Shown: in pieces, positions 11,651 to 24,150 of the stretch
Layout: the number at the start of each line of letters is the position of its first letter
Position numbering within the stretch: the first letter of the stretch is position 1
Assembly: GCA_010093685.1 (NCBI GenBank)
Contig: MU006229.1
Span: forward strand, 1,023,271 to 1,087,270
DNA length: 64,000 nucleotides
Reading direction: 5' to 3'
Origin: Ophiobolus disseminans
Lineage: Eukaryota > Ascomycota > Dothideomycetes > Pleosporales > Phaeosphaeriaceae
Position numbers and translations under genes: made by a program
Notes under the pieces: generated by a model
What the model saw: the letters and a program-made list of their open reading frames with translations, nothing else
Told to the model about the DNA's origin: nothing
The model's database searches: none

Positions 11651-13585
11651 CTGCCCCTCAGCGCGTCGGAGCGCCAAGAGCACGATAAACGCGACGAAGA
11701 GAGCAGGTCGTTATGGCGGCAGGAGGCTCAAGTCGGCTAAGCGCGCCAGTCGTGGGCAGCCGCAGCGTTGGGTCGAGGGAGCGATTGTGTGTGTTAGGGG
11801 GTTTGATAATGTGCGATAACGAGAATGGATCTTTGGCCTCTGTGTGGTTGCGCGGTAAAGCTCTTTCGTAATGAGAACAGAAAGACACCAGAGGGCTCGA
11901 CGGAGGGGCGGAGGTGCTCTGACTTGAAAAGGCGGGCGGGACCCGTCCTTTGTCGCCCAAAAGAATTCCTCTGCGGGCAGGCACGAATGGCAGGCTTGCT
12001 TCCGCTCCTGGGCGTCACTCTTCGCGATTTGGCCAAGGCGTGCGGAGGGCGGTTGGCTGCCTCAGAGTTTTCTCGCGGGGTGCTCACTCATGCGCATGGA
12101 CCGTCCGCTACCCTTCGTCTTCGTGAGAGAGGCGTTGGTGGAGGCCGAACATGGCTGCTGCTGCCGATGGATCGCAATACTGCATGGGGCCTAGCAGAAG
12201 GATTAGCTCCCGTGCCACCAGGGACTTTTATAGAGCTTCTCCGGCATCTCCATGGAAGATGCCTCGTGTCTGGCCCTTCACGCATGCCTTATCTGGACGT
12301 CCTCCTCCAAGGACAGTCCAGATCTGCCTGCGAGCATCTCTGCGACCGTGTACCACTGGCAGCCAGCTTTTTGCGCGCATCTGCGAGTTGTTGCGATCGA
12401 ACCCGCGCTGTGGCTGCCCAGACGGATCGCATCAGGCATCCCGACCTCGGAGCTCGCTAACCGTCTGCTCCGTACACCGAGGCCACGCGCCGTGAGACGT
12501 GGACCGCTGTGGCTCTGGTAAGGCTGATGATGCCACTCGATCTGATATGATGGCATAGGATCTGTTATCAGCGACCACCACTCGACAAGATGCCGCCCGA
12601 TGAACCCCTCTTTCCAACCCAACCTTCACCGACGTTGAGCAGCTGTGACGTGGACAACGCAAGGCTGCTGCATTGCAATCACGCCCACCAATTTCCCCGC
12701 TTGCATCATTCCTTGGCCCAGCACGCGCAACCACACAGCGAGTAGCCCGGCCTGTCGGAGCTGTCCGCTGCGCACCGTCGCTGAAAACTCGACCTCTGGA
12801 GCACCACTCTTCCAAGGGTTTCATGCCAGCTTGACGCCGCTACCGCATCGCCGTCTTTGACTCGCCGAGGTCGTTGCTTTTATGCACCACATGAGCCTGG
12901 CTGGCCCGAAAGAGATCTAGTGTCGACACGCTTTTTCTCGGCTGGACGAGCAGGTGATCTAGAGGCGGTCGAGACTCGTACGACGAGTGTATGCGCTATG
13001 GTGCATCGTGATGCTCTGTTCCGCTGCAGTCGGCTTTTAGATGAGGCACGAGTATGGTGGAGATGAAAGGATTTATGAGTGACTACCGACGTCGTACAGG
13101 GATGAGGGGGGCCAAGATCTGGGATGGTCAATTTGCAGCAGTGAAGCTCAATTTGTAAAGACATGGAGCTTGTAGATCGAGGTAGGTAAAACACTCGCCA
13201 ATGTATCCGGTCGGATGTTGAGAACTAAGTTTGAGGTGGTTTGTTGTTTGTTTGCGCTTGCTTCAGACTGCACGCACGTGGTATGGTGGAAGGAGCGCCT
13301 GTAGCCATGCTCTGTCCTCCTCTGTGACCGCCGACACTGCGACACCATGATGCGGCCAATATGGCACATACAAACCTCAAGCGACAGCCCTCACCCGCCT
13401 CACAGCATATCGAGCATTGACATAGTCTCACATGACTTTTCCCCTGGTTTCAGCAGCATCAGATCCCGCATCAACTACTCGGTCAGCCTCTAATCGCTAG
13501 TCGTTACTTCGTGCATCTTTTGTTCACGAAGTGCCCTGGCACACTTTCAGCCTTCGACAAACACCAGTGCTGACGGTAGGCAGCA
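11651..13585. other. Divergent intergenic region between bZIP and arrestin genes
   Basis: About 1.9 kb shared upstream region. A 211-codon plus-strand frame (11825-12460) lies in GC-rich sequence but shows no domain and overlaps other chance frames on both strands, so I do not call it. The 150 bp before 13586 is pyrimidine-rich, as expected of a fungal core promoter or leader. Confidence 0.5.
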
Positions 13586-16338
13586 ATGACCTTTGCCGAG
13601 TTCGCAGGACGGCTGCTGAAAGGGTCAGGTTACACGCAGCCATCGCCAGGCAAAGACGCCCAGTCCGAACCGTTTCCTTCGTTTGAGAGAGCAAGCGGCT
13701 CGTCGTTCCTCACATCGCCGGGATCAGAGAACAGCCAAGTGATCAGCTGTGGAGGCATGGGTGGCAGCAACCTGAGTGATTCCAGAGGACAGTCCATCAA
13801 CGCATCTTCTTGGGCGCGAATTCGCCCTCTCTCAGATATTCGCGAGCTCACTGAGCCAAGCTTAGTGGACACTATACCTCGAAAACTCCTATCAGAGAAC
13901 CACTCGCGCAACGCTTCTCGCCAAGAACTCTCACGAAAACCATCTGTAATCTCGAGACGCCACCCAAGCATCGACTATCGTAATGGAGAGAATAGGGAGC
14001 CGGACAGGAAGACCAGCATAGAAAGTAACGGCATGAGATCCGCCCACCGAGGACGCTCCTCTAGAACCCCATCACCACCCAGTCCCGTGGACAACAACAG
14101 TATAACCAGTATATACAGCATTCCGCCTAGTAATGTGCCACCGCGCTCGTCATCACAGACACGTGCACTCAGTGCCTCCAGGACTTGCCAACAGCGGCAA
14201 AAGCCACCAACACTAGCAAATCAACGAGCGCCAGCTACTACCTCTCTAGATATAACTAATCTACCTCTGCCACCTCCGAAAGGCGGCGGTAACACTATTC
14301 CTGGGCGGGGGCAGTCGCAGTCTCCAGTCCGCCACGTTGCCGCGCGCCTCGATCCTGTATCTCATGATACCCACCGGCGCATACCTTCTAGGACCTTTGT
14401 TCGAGAGCCGCTTTCCAAAGAGCTCTTAGAATTTCCCACTCATCGACATCCTCGTATAGACCTTGGTCTCGACCTATCGGCGGGTATATTTGTAGGCGGA
14501 GGCTCAATTGAGGGAATGGTGCAGATCAACGTTGACGACGCTGAGCGAATACGTCATAGAAGGACTCTGGACATAGCCCGGATATCTATCGACCTCCTTA
14601 GGTTGGAGGAGATGAACGGTAACAGGCGTTCTGTGTTTTTGAACCTTGCTACCGAACTCATCGACGAAAGCAATCCGCCACCAGCAAACATGGTGGATTC
14701 ACAAGACCCAATCAGCTCCGAAGATACGTTCTGGCATTTGATGCCCTCCATCACCAACCTAGCATTCAATCTCAGCTTGCCTCTGAATGTCGGACCTCCA
14801 CCCTTCCAGTCCAGGAATGCGAGAATCAAATACCTCCTTTGCGTGTCTCTGCTCATTCGTGACCACGGGAAGCAATATATCGTTAGAACATCCGAGGGTG
14901 TTACAGTACTATCTGTTTATGATCGTATGTCATCCGACACCTCACTCTTGACTGACACTGACAGTACGACAGCTGAAAAGGCACTCATGTCTCTTCCCTC
15001 GCCGCTCACTGCATCGGATGAATGGGTCAAGCCTCGCGAAAATACCATCGAAATCGTTCGAGTGACTGCGGGTCTGCATCGGCAGGTTTGGGTCAGCGGG
15101 ACGAGTATTTATGTCGATGTCCACATTTCCAACAACAGCCGCAAGACAATCAAGAAGATTGAACTGCAATTGGAGAGGGATATATTATGCTACAAACACG
15201 TTGGTGATGCGCGAAAGCTCTATCTGTATGTGATAAAGCTAACACTAGAACTGGCAGGCTGCAGCATCAACGATGGAGAAGTCAGCAGGTCAGGCACGGA
15301 TCTTCGACAGTAATGAGCGATCAGTCCTGAGCAAGTCAATGGTCAAGCATGGTGCTGCCGGTTGGCATGGTGTTCTTGCGCACCAAACGCACATCCGTAC
15401 TTGTGATCTGGAAGTGCCTCGCGGACATGCTACAGTCAAATGTGGTACGTTATAGCATGCGTAATTGTCGTTGCATCCGCTAATGATGCAGGCAAATACT
15501 TTGAAGTACGATACTTCTTGAACGTCATAGTCAGCAGTGCTCACACGTTAGTCGGTGCATCCTCCCTTTCGATCAGCTACTAAAATTGCACAGAAAACTG
15601 GTCGCGGTTCAGCTACCAATTGTCCTCATACACATGGTTGTCATATCCTTCATGATTTTATTTGGCCTGAGCTGACCATCTCAGAACTCTCTCGACGTCG
15701 TCCCGAACTCGGTGGCCCAAGTCGCCATAGCCATCGAAGAAAAGCGCACAGCACAACGCGGGCAGTCATCACCTCGTATAGTACGTCGGCCGTCACAATC
15801 AGTCCAAGGACGTGCTTTCGCCGCACCACGCATGCAGTCCCTCGAAAGAATGCGCGCTCGAGCAGAAGACATTCAAGAGCTAGGTCAAGCGCTGGAGCAA
15901 AGTCCTCGAAAGTACGGCCTACGACGCACAAACTCAAACTGGGACTATCATACTCCACCTTCCAACCGCAAAGGCAGGATACTTGGCGACGGCGAAGCAG
16001 CTGATCTGAAAAATCGCCTTCGAAGGGTCCGCTCTAATGCAACAATCACCTCCAAAACGAATATGCACCGTGATGGCTCAGTCAAATCTAGACGCGGTAC
16101 CACCTCTGCACTTGGCTTCAGGGAGGCTGAAGTTCGTGAAGACATGGAGCTGGCTGGTCTGGGCAACACCGGTGAAGCGCCGTTCAAGCAACGTCTTGAG
16201 CAGAGCCGCGAGCGCCAGTATCGATTTAGTAAGAAGAAGAGCGTTGAGCGATGGAAAGACGTGGCGAATGTCGGGGTTGGTTGGCTCAAGGGCAACGGAG
16301 GTTCGAAAGACGAGCGAGAGCGCGACGGGTGGGTATGA
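13586..16338 (+). CDS. Arrestin-domain protein (alpha-arrestin-like)
   Basis: Exons 13586-15199, 15258-15444, 15492-15546, 15594-15636 and 15685-16338 give 850 aa in one frame. Residues 1-280 are Ser/Pro-rich and probably disordered. An arrestin N-like fold begins near residue 288 (HPRIDLGLDLSAGIFVGG). The C-like fold spans about 480-640 (VSGTSIYVDVHISNNSRKTI, then across introns AGWHGVLAHQTHIRTCDLEV, YFEVRYFLNVIVSSAHTKLV and VQLPIVLIHMNSLDVVPNSV). A basic tail with SKKKSVERWKDVANVG follows. Fungal arrestins recruit Rsp5-type ubiquitin ligases to plasma-membrane transporters, but I did not see an obvious PPxY motif, so that role is uncertain. The first donor (GTTGGT) is weak, but joining CYKH to AAASTMEKS restores the conserved frame. 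Confidence 0.85.
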
Positions 16339-16951
16339 CCTCGGTCTTTCTCTGGTATTGGATTTGACCTACCTCGTAGTAATTTTGGATATATGTATTG
16401 CTAAGCATGAAGTGAATCATGTCTGCTGAGAATTTCAAACATTAATAGGCCTTTGATTGATCTGCTTATGGTTAATGTTGAAATCAACCTGTTGCCTGCC
16501 CAGGTGAGGCCCCGGCGTGCCGTCCGCTCCTTCGTCTTCTACATGACTCGCCCCCACCACTCCGCTTAATACAAGCCATTCATTCGGCCACAGGCCCAGA
16601 AGCTAGGCGAATCAAATCAATGTCCGCACAAAGTGTGGCTTCGCTGGAATCATACGTAAGAGGCCCTTGCCAAGATGATTTGGGGGCCAGCCTCGAGCTG
16701 TGCAGCCTGGTGAACTACTGCTCGTTCCTTTCATCACCACTCACTTCAGATGACGATATAACGACTATAAAGACCTTTTGGCGACGGACGCGACTTTGCT
16801 CGAGAGAAAGAGTCGACAATCTGGTGTGTTTGAGGAGACGAGATCAGGCCTTTCAAGACCTTCAGGGCTATCTACCGACAATCCCACTCTTATCGCTGCA
16901 TATCGCCTGCTACAACACATTTTCCAGGCAGCCAAAGTAGCGCGATGAGAA
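16339..16951. other. Intergenic upstream of HET gene
   Basis: About 610 bp. A 106-codon plus-strand frame (16620-16940) ends 11 bp before the HET start in another frame. It has no recognisable motif, and I could not find a convincing splice joining it to the HET gene. Confidence 0.45.
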
Positions 16952-19096
16952 GTGGATCGTTCCGCTCGGTACGCTATGGATGACACACCCACGCTCACGC
17001 TTAACCTGGACTGGGGCTACAAAATCGACCCAAAGTATAAATGCCCTCTTCGAAGGAACACAGATGCCACACTCGGGGAAATTACTCTGTCCGCTACTAA
17101 TGGCTGCTCATATTGCATATTACGGGTCACGGCTGTTCGTCAAATCTGGTTTGGACTGATCAGGGGTGCTGAGATTTCGTTCGGCAATCACGATCATGTT
17201 TTCAACCCTTTGGTTCATCTAAACAGACAGCCATACGACTCTTTCGACCTAGTCTCTGACCGTTATTCAAAAAACACCTCGAGAGAGGATTTCTTCGATT
17301 TCTATCATGGCCCCGGCCTTCCCCAGCGCTCATGGAACTATGTTGTACCGTGCGACACAGGGTCGTCAATAAGCCTGAAAAGCGTACAGACCTGGATCAA
17401 AGCTTGTGATGAAGAGCACACATGCATGCGGAACGTGGGAGCGAAACTCCCTCGCAGAGTGTTAGATGTTCGCAATAACCACGTTCGGCTCCACGAGACA
17501 ACCAATACGGACCAAGGTACTCGATATGCATGTTTGTCACATTGTTGGGGTATTGACTCTTCAGCAACGCTTCGTACGACGACATTCAACCTCAAAGCCC
17601 ACAGAAAAGAGATACCATGTTCCGGATTACCTCGCACCTTTCGAGACGCTGTCTCTTTTACGCGTCGGCTCAATGTGGACTTCCTATGGATTGATTCACT
17701 GTGCATAATTCAAAACGATGCGCGGGACTGGCAACAGCAATCCGCGAATATGGCTGCCATATATAAAAATGGATATATCACACTGGCGGCTACGAGCTCG
17801 TACAATGCTGAAGGTGGATGTTATACACAAAAAAATGGCCCACCTTCCCACCAAGTCATAGGCCCACCTGTCGCTGTGCTGAGATATCCAGATGGCACTG
17901 AAGGTCCAATCTTTGTGAGGCGCACATTCAAGCATGCGCAGACATCCTTTCCACTGTTGCAGCGCGGCTGGGTGAGATGATACGTACGCAGTGTACCTCA
18001 CACAACTGCTAACGTTCTACTCTAGGTATTCCAGGAACGTCTGCTCTCTCCTCGCATACTGCACTTTGCTGACGAGGAGCTGATTTGGGAATGCAAGCAG
18101 TCCGTTCGTTGTGAATGTGGGTCTACTGAGACCAAAAATGGCTTTAGTCGCATTTCCGCCTACGTCGAGGAACGTGAAACCCCATTTAGTAATCTGGAAC
18201 CACTGTCTAAGCAAAACCATGCCCTCGCTTCCTGGAATCTAGTGGTCAGCGACTACGCAGCTTGCTCTTTAACATATCAGAGAGACGCGTTTCCCGCGCT
18301 GTCTGGAATCGCAAAAGTCTTTGCTGCGAGTCTACAAGACGAATATGTGGCAGGATTGTGGAAATCTACGCTCGTGTCACAGCTGCTCTGGTACTTCAGA
18401 TCCATCAACGGTGAAACGGTGACAAAAGTGAATACTTGGAGAGCGCCATCATGGTCATGGGTGTCGGTGAATTGGAGATATAAATTCTTAACTCTGCCAG
18501 TAACCAAAGAGCTGGCCGAATTGAAGCATGTTGTATGCAAGGCTTCTGGAGATGACCCTACGGGGGAGCTACAAACTGCGTACCTCACTTTACGGACTCG
18601 AGTTATACCCGCAACCTTAGGACATGTCCTCAATGGTGGCCTTTCAAGTTATCACTTGTACCTTGGGAACGAGCTCGTTTTCCCCAGAAAGTCTATACCG
18701 AGATTCTATTCTCTCGATGATGCTGAGACTGGGTACTTCGATCTCAGCGACCATCGCCTGGCTAACGACATAACATCTCTTGGCGTGGTTGTTGCACAAG
18801 TCGCATCATGGTCAGGAATCCGTACGATTTACATCCGTGGTCACGTGCCGGATGAAGTTCGCTTCTATCTTTTGTTAGCAAGAGACATCAAGGATAATCG
18901 TCACTGGGTACGCATTGGTCTCATGGTTGTTACGGCATATAATCGCAATGTGTCTTTGTGTTATTGTGCAAATCAAAACAGCATGACGTCGGAACAGAAA
19001 GCGAAGGAGTTCGAAGAGAGAAAGCACGAGATCTCAAGTCACCCTATATTCGATCTCTTCGACGAAGCAGAAGCGCAGGACATTACCATCTGGTAG
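16952..19096 (+). CDS. HET-domain (heterokaryon incompatibility) protein
   Basis: Two exons (16952-17971, 18026-19096) encode 696 aa; the 54-bp intron has branch site TGCTAAC. HET landmarks appear in order: YACLSHCWG (about residue 190), LPRTFRDAVSF then FLWIDSLCIIQNDARDWQQQ, ANMAAIYKNGYITLAATSS and, across the junction, RGW-VFQERLLSPRILHF. A Cys pair near the N-terminus (NGCSYCIL) is common in this family. HET domains trigger programmed cell death in non-self recognition (as in vegetative incompatibility), and most genomes carry many such genes of unknown specificity. The C-terminal half has no separate domain I can name. The in-frame ATG at 16976 is an equally possible start. No premature stop was seen, so it appears intact. 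Confidence 0.9.
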
Positions 19097-19788
19097 ATGT
19101 CAGCAGGACGAGAATGCCACCCTTTCTTTCTGTCGTGAGGAATCAGAGCGAAGTCCTTTTTCTAGGTAGCGAATCTACGGGACTATGTTGCACCTTCTAC
19201 ACGCGAAAATGCACTCACAACTCAATAATGTGACAACCAATTTGCAAATAATACTGCAAGTACCGCCTGCATGCACTTTTAGAAGTGGAAATTCCACACG
19301 ATACACCACAGAAGAATCCGGTCAAACCAGTAAAGAGTAAGCACCCAAAGAGTCTTCGCGCGCGATACATAGCGCTTGCCACAAGAAGAAAGCACCAAGA
19401 ACACCACCTAATTCAGCAACACTCCACCCGCCAGCACACGAAAGGCCAGGAAAACGTACAGCAATATGACATTTCTCTGCGAATACAACCTGAAGTCTTC
19501 TGGGTCGTATTCATGGCATACTCGAAATACAATCCCATCGCATGAAAGCGACATGTATCACTGCGCTCATTCCTATACGTATAAGCATGGCTTGGTTCGT
19601 AAAGAGAGTAATCATGTTGAGTTCCTCATACCACACATGGTGAGCGTAAATGTTGTAGAACATAAGAGTGAACAACCTAGATTGATATCTGAACTTGGAG
19701 ATGGGAAACTCCATGCCTTGATTTATGATTTTGCTTATGCTGCAAATAACCTCGACATGAACCCCGTTCCCCCGGCTCCCATCCCACC
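19097..19788. other. Convergent 3' intergenic region
   Basis: About 690 bp between the 3' ends of the HET gene and the parvulin gene. Only short unfamiliar frames are present; nothing supported. Confidence 0.5.
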
Positions 19789-20287
19789 CTACTTCCTCCC
19801 CTCCACCATCAGCACATGATACCCCTCACTCGTCTTGACCTCACCCCACTTCGGATTCCCAGTCGTACTCGGCTCAAGTTCATACGCCACCTTTTCGAAA
19901 TCCTGCATCAAGCTGCCTCTTACTTTCCAGCCTAGGGAACCACCTGAATGTAAACAAATTAGCAGCCAAACAAACGGTTACGATAGGATGTAACACGTCT
20001 CATTTGCCAATGCTTAACGGCAGAACGTAGAATCGCATGGCACTCGCCAACGCTCGCAAGTGAGAATACATACCCTGCCTCGCCTTATCCTCACTCATCT
20101 CGCGCGCAACATCGTCGAATTTCGCTCCCCCGCGCAATTTCTCCAGCGCTTCTTCTTTCTTGGCGTGTTTCTCGCACAGGATGTGGCGCACGTTTATGCT
20201 TGTAGCGGGTTTGAGTTTCGACTTGGATGAGGAAGACTCGGAGTCGTCGGTTTTCTCTTTGGCTTTGCCTTTGTTTTTGGGGGGCAT
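19789..20287 (-). CDS. PIN4: Parvulin-type peptidyl-prolyl isomerase, Pin4/Par14 class
   Basis: Two exons (20074-20287 and 19789-19943) encode 122 aa, matching the about 130 aa of human PIN4. The basic, Lys/Ser-rich N-terminus (MPPKNKGKAKEKTDD) is typical. The catalytic domain shows VRHILCEKHAKKEEALEKL, KFDDVAREMSEDKARQGGSL (across the junction), GWKVRGSLMQDFEKVA and GYHVLMVEGRK. The family catalyses cis-trans isomerisation of Xaa-Pro bonds; Par14 members bind pre-ribosomes and DNA. It lacks the WW domain of Pin1/Ess1, so it is not the phospho-Ser/Thr-Pro enzyme. The 130-bp intron is long for this window, but its splice sites are canonical. Confidence 0.92.
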
Positions 20288-20793
20288 CTTTGGTGGGGTG
20301 GTGTGTGTAGGGGGGGTTGTATGGGCTGGTGGGTGTGTTGGTTTAATGGGAGAATGTCAAGTGTGGTGTAGGGTGAGAGAAACCCGAGAGCTCGAAGCTT
20401 GAACGTTGAAGCTGGACCCTTGCAGCGATGATGCGGGGCGGACCAGATCCACTTTCAAGCGGGGCATTCAACCTTTAAAAAACGTCAGGTATTGCACGAG
20501 AAATTGATCATCACAGATGAGATTTGTTCGTTATCTGAATGTATGCACACACGTATCCTCCTCACATCATCCACATCCACAGCCTTAGCCTTTTCCTTCT
20601 TTCCTTCGTCCTCGTCATTTCAATGTACATAGAGAATCCACAAAGATCGTCCTATACTGTCCACTGCGCGCCAATCCGCCCTCGCAATAGCACATTGTTA
20701 GCGGCATTCGGCGCTGGAAGGAGTGAGAGCACTGCTGGCGGAGTGCTCTCGGTAAATATACAATCGTTAAGCCTGGAGATATTCGCGGCTCTT
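20288..20793. other. Short intergenic region upstream of PIN4
   Basis: About 500 bp between two minus-strand genes: the PIN4 promoter side and the 3' side of the ankyrin gene. G-rich and T-rich runs lie just upstream of the PIN4 start (20290-20350). No gene seen. Confidence 0.45.
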
Positions 20794-23700
20794 TCATCCT
20801 GCGTCGCCGTTGACGTGGACACCGTTTGGTCCGTTCTGTGCGAGGACCATATCCATGAAGCTCTTTCTGGGCTTCTGTTTCTGGGATAATTTGGCGTTGT
20901 CGTCGACTTCGGCAAGGTGCACTCTTCGCCTACTGCATTCAGGCTTGATATCCTTCAGTAGGGGCTGAAGGGATTCGCTTCCCTCAACTTCGGCGTGCAG
21001 GAGAGATTCTTCGATCCAATAGAGACCTTCCATGGCTAGGAATTGATTCTTCGCCTCCTTGATGCTCTCCTGGATCTTGGCATAGTTGAAGTCGGGCGCC
21101 CCCTCCATTGGAAACCGGAAATCTTGGGCCAGTAAAGCCACGTCATATTGGCGGAGGATAGCGTCGCGTTGCTGGCTTGTCACAGATAGACGAGGCCAGT
21201 TGGAATATGGTGCATCCAGACGAGCAAGGTCTAGCTCAGGCAGCCCAAGAATACCGACAACCTGGAAGGAGCACACATAGGTTTTGCTAGGTGAGGCTGC
21301 AGGCTCGCGGAGGTCTTCTGAGGTTGCGTAGAAGAGTGGCAGAAAGACCGCAGATATGCCGAGTTCTTCGCCAGAGAAATGGAGGGGTCGGTTCTGCCCT
21401 AGTTCACACGCCCGGCGAAGTGCACGTGGAAGCCTGGATATTCGGTCTTGTCGAGCTAGAAGCATCTCTTGTCGTTTGGTCTCCTCCTCTGCACGGCGCC
21501 GGACTTCTTCTTCCTCACGTTTCCGTGCTGCTTCGGCTTCTTCAGCTTTTCGTTGAGCTTCAGCTTCAGCCTCGGCCCTCTTTTTTGCCTCTGCCTCCTC
21601 GGCAGCCTGGCGAGCGACTTCTTCCTCTTCTTTCCTCCGCTTCTCTGCCTCTGCCGCAGCTTCAGCCGCTTTGCGTCTTGCTTCGATCTCGAGACGTTGC
21701 TCTTCTTGACGCCTTTCGCGCTCCGCCTCAGGAGTAGCAACCCTCTCGGGTGGCGCAGGCGTGGATTTGGCAGATAAGGTGGGCGTCTTTTTGACACTAC
21801 GGTTGTCGGCTGAAGCATCAGAGAGCTTGCGTTTCTTGATCTTGTCCTCCATTGTCTTGTACTTGATCTTGTTCTTGACCACTTTTCGTTCGTCTGGTGA
21901 ATCAACTTCGGGGGTAGGTTTGGCGCTGGCGGGCTTTTCTACCCTTTTCCTAATTTTTGGTTGGGGCTTGGAACCATGGTCCTCCCCGCTTTCGATAGAC
22001 CGTGCACGAGCCTTTCGTTTCGCCGTGTCATTTTCGTCTGAGCGAGCGCTAAGTGGCAGTTGAGTTGGCTTGTTCTCCTCACCCAAGCTATAAGAACGGG
22101 CTTTGATCTTTCTGGTCGGCGGCCGCACGTCTTCCTCACTTTCCTCTTCAGACGAAGATTCATCTTCCACAACCCGCTTCCGTCTCTTGCCCTCCCGGTT
22201 AGCCATCTCCTTTCCAGACATCAGGCGCCGCGACTTTTGCGGTGCGGTGGTAGATTTTTTGAGAAGTGCTCGTTTGCCTTCTTGTCGTGGTGACGACGAG
22301 CGGTCGCGTTTCGGTAGACTATTCCTCTTCATCCGCATAGCTGCCAAGTGCGGGGGCTCTTTCTTGACCCTTCGAGGACTCCGATGCAGTCCTTTGTGCT
22401 CATCGTATGCGCGCTTGAGCACTTCCTTCTCCATTTCCCATCGAGGACCGGCTTTTTCTTCAGCGATTTCGTAGTAGGCTTTGTTTTCCTTGTTTCTTCG
22501 AGTCGGGTCGAAATTGTCTTGTTCGAGAAGTAACTGTATGATCTTCAAGTGGCCACGGCCGATTGCGACTGTCATGGGCGTCTCTGGATGCTTGGATGGG
22601 TCGGGGTCTGCCTTCAGTCCGCTCGCCAACAGGATGCTCAGGATGTCGTAGTGTCCACCTCTTGCTGCAGCAACACCACATGTGATGTTGGGCTTGATGT
22701 TGCTGTTGATTAGTTCTCCAACAGCAAGAATGTCGCCATCGCCAGCCTTTTCAATCAAGGTTTCCACGTTGTACTCATTGTAGAGCAGTCTTGATGCTGT
22801 CTTCGCTTGCTTGCGTTCTGGCTGCTTATCTGTCCTCGCTGTGTTGGTTTCCTTTCGCATGGCCTCTCTCAGGGTTTTCTCGATTTCATCTGCGTCGTCA
22901 TCTTCATAGTCCAGCACGTCGATTGCACGCTGCCCCTTCTTGTTAGAGTGGTGTGGATTTACGTGGCCTTCGCTGAGTAGTATCTTGACCACGTCGAGAT
23001 GGCCGTTTTCTACCGCGTCTATAAGTGGCGTGTCGCGGTCGTTGGATTCACATCCGGTGTTGCAATTTTGCTTGATCAGATAGCGGACGACATCTGCCCA
23101 GCCGTGTAGCGAGGCTTTCTGCAATGGTGCGATCCCGGCGTAGTCAACCTGATCCAGCTCATCTGGTGCCTCATCGAAGGCTTCTTTGACCGCATCCAGA
23201 TCGCCCTTTTCGCTCTCTCTGGCCAGGCGAGTGGCACCAAATCGATCAACCTTGGGCTTGACCATGGTGCGCGCAGGCGAAGTGAGGGCTCGATGGGACG
23301 AGCGCTTGAGGCGCGTGTGGAGGAGGTTCGGCGTGTGTGCCGGCGGTGAGTACGAGTTTTCCGAGCTGTAGTCCTCATCGGGCCAACGTGTTGGCTCTAC
23401 CGACAAGGCGAGCGTCGTGGTTCCTCTGCGCTTGCGCCCTGTGGGGTCTGTGAGGATAGACTGGGTGGACTGCGAGCGCTTGTGCGGACGGCCCAGACCT
23501 GGCGTCGCGGGCGAGTTGGGCTGTCGCGGCTCCTTGAGCCCCTCTGTTTTGGCCTTCTGGCGCGGTGGCTCGATTGATTTGGGGAAAGAGACGTCACGGA
23601 TCTTGCGCTTGCGGTTCTCTGTAGTCGACGCGCTGCGGCCGCGGGCTGTGGTCTGTGTCGGTGAGTGGGCAGATGCGACGGGGGATTTGTTGGAGTCGGT

Positions 23701-24150
23701 CGGGCTGGTATCTTTGGTGTGTCGCGAGGTGGTGCGGCTGCTGGGTGACGTTGGGACGGGACTCTTCGCATCGCGGTCGGAGCCGTGCTTGGCGCCGTTG
23801 ACTCTGGCCTCTTTGCCGTTGCTGGTGCTGGAGCGTCCATGGCCGTTGCCCAGCGGGGAGTGCGCCCGCGACTCTTCCTTGATGGCGCGCAGACGGGCTG
23901 AATCGTTGTCGTCGTCGTCGTCGCGCTCCTTCTTGATCACCCTCTTCTCGGGCGAGTCGTCGCCGCGGGAGCCCAGGACAACCGTCTCGGCTTCGGACTC
24001 ATTCTGCGCGTCATCGTGGTCGTGGTCGCCGTGCTGGGGCAGCGGGCGGTTCTCCTTGGACGACGGCGAGGCTGCCTTGTGAGGTGGAGGCGGAGGAGTG
24101 CCGGGCAGTGGAGATGCGTTTAGTACAGGATCGCCATTACTGGTCATCAC
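20794..24150 (-). CDS. Ankyrin-repeat chromatin protein, Hos4-like (Set3 complex)
   Basis: One uninterrupted frame of 1118 aa. The N-terminal 300 residues are Ser/Pro/Lys-rich and disordered, with several basic NLS-like clusters (TGRKRRG, ENRKRKIRD). Ankyrin repeats run from about 300 to 580 in two blocks (GIAPLQKASLHGWADVVRYL, DTPLIDAVENGHLDVVKILL; later PMTVAIGRGHLKIIQLLLEQ). A basic linker follows, then a long charged helix (KRRKEEEEVARQAAEEAEAK), likely coiled coil, and a conserved-looking end domain (LPRALRRACELGQNRPLHFS to DIKPECSRRRVHLAEVD). This order resembles the fungal Hos4 subunit of the Set3 histone deacetylase complex; that assignment is by architecture from memory. It shares a 675-bp promoter region with the polyprenol reductase gene. 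Confidence 0.8.
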   Translation of the reverse strand: MMTSNGDPVLNASPLPGTPPPPPHKAASPSSKENRPLPQHGDHDHDDAQNESEAETVVLGSRGDDSPEKRVIKKERDDDDDNDSARLRAIKEESRAHSPLGNGHGRSSTSNGKEARVNGAKHGSDRDAKSPVPTSPSSRTTSRHTKDTSPTDSNKSPVASAHSPTQTTARGRSASTTENRKRKIRDVSFPKSIEPPRQKAKTEGLKEPRQPNSPATPGLGRPHKRSQSTQSILTDPTGRKRRGTTTLALSVEPTRWPDEDYSSENSYSPPAHTPNLLHTRLKRSSHRALTSPARTMVKPKVDRFGATRLARESEKGDLDAVKEAFDEAPDELDQVDYAGIAPLQKASLHGWADVVRYLIKQNCNTGCESNDRDTPLIDAVENGHLDVVKILLSEGHVNPHHSNKKGQRAIDVLDYEDDDADEIEKTLREAMRKETNTARTDKQPERKQAKTASRLLYNEYNVETLIEKAGDGDILAVGELINSNIKPNITCGVAAARGGHYDILSILLASGLKADPDPSKHPETPMTVAIGRGHLKIIQLLLEQDNFDPTRRNKENKAYYEIAEEKAGPRWEMEKEVLKRAYDEHKGLHRSPRRVKKEPPHLAAMRMKRNSLPKRDRSSSPRQEGKRALLKKSTTAPQKSRRLMSGKEMANREGKRRKRVVEDESSSEEESEEDVRPPTRKIKARSYSLGEENKPTQLPLSARSDENDTAKRKARARSIESGEDHGSKPQPKIRKRVEKPASAKPTPEVDSPDERKVVKNKIKYKTMEDKIKKRKLSDASADNRSVKKTPTLSAKSTPAPPERVATPEAERERRQEEQRLEIEARRKAAEAAAEAEKRRKEEEEVARQAAEEAEAKKRAEAEAEAQRKAEEAEAARKREEEEVRRRAEEETKRQEMLLARQDRISRLPRALRRACELGQNRPLHFSGEELGISAVFLPLFYATSEDLREPAASPSKTYVCSFQVVGILGLPELDLARLDAPYSNWPRLSVTSQQRDAILRQYDVALLAQDFRFPMEGAPDFNYAKIQESIKEAKNQFLAMEGLYWIEESLLHAEVEGSESLQPLLKDIKPECSRRRVHLAEVDDNAKLSQKQKPRKSFMDMVLAQNGPNGVHVNGDAG

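Noticed and set aside
11825..12460. 211-codon plus-strand frame
   Set aside because: It lies in a GC-rich promoter region with overlapping frames on both strands and shows no domain or motif.
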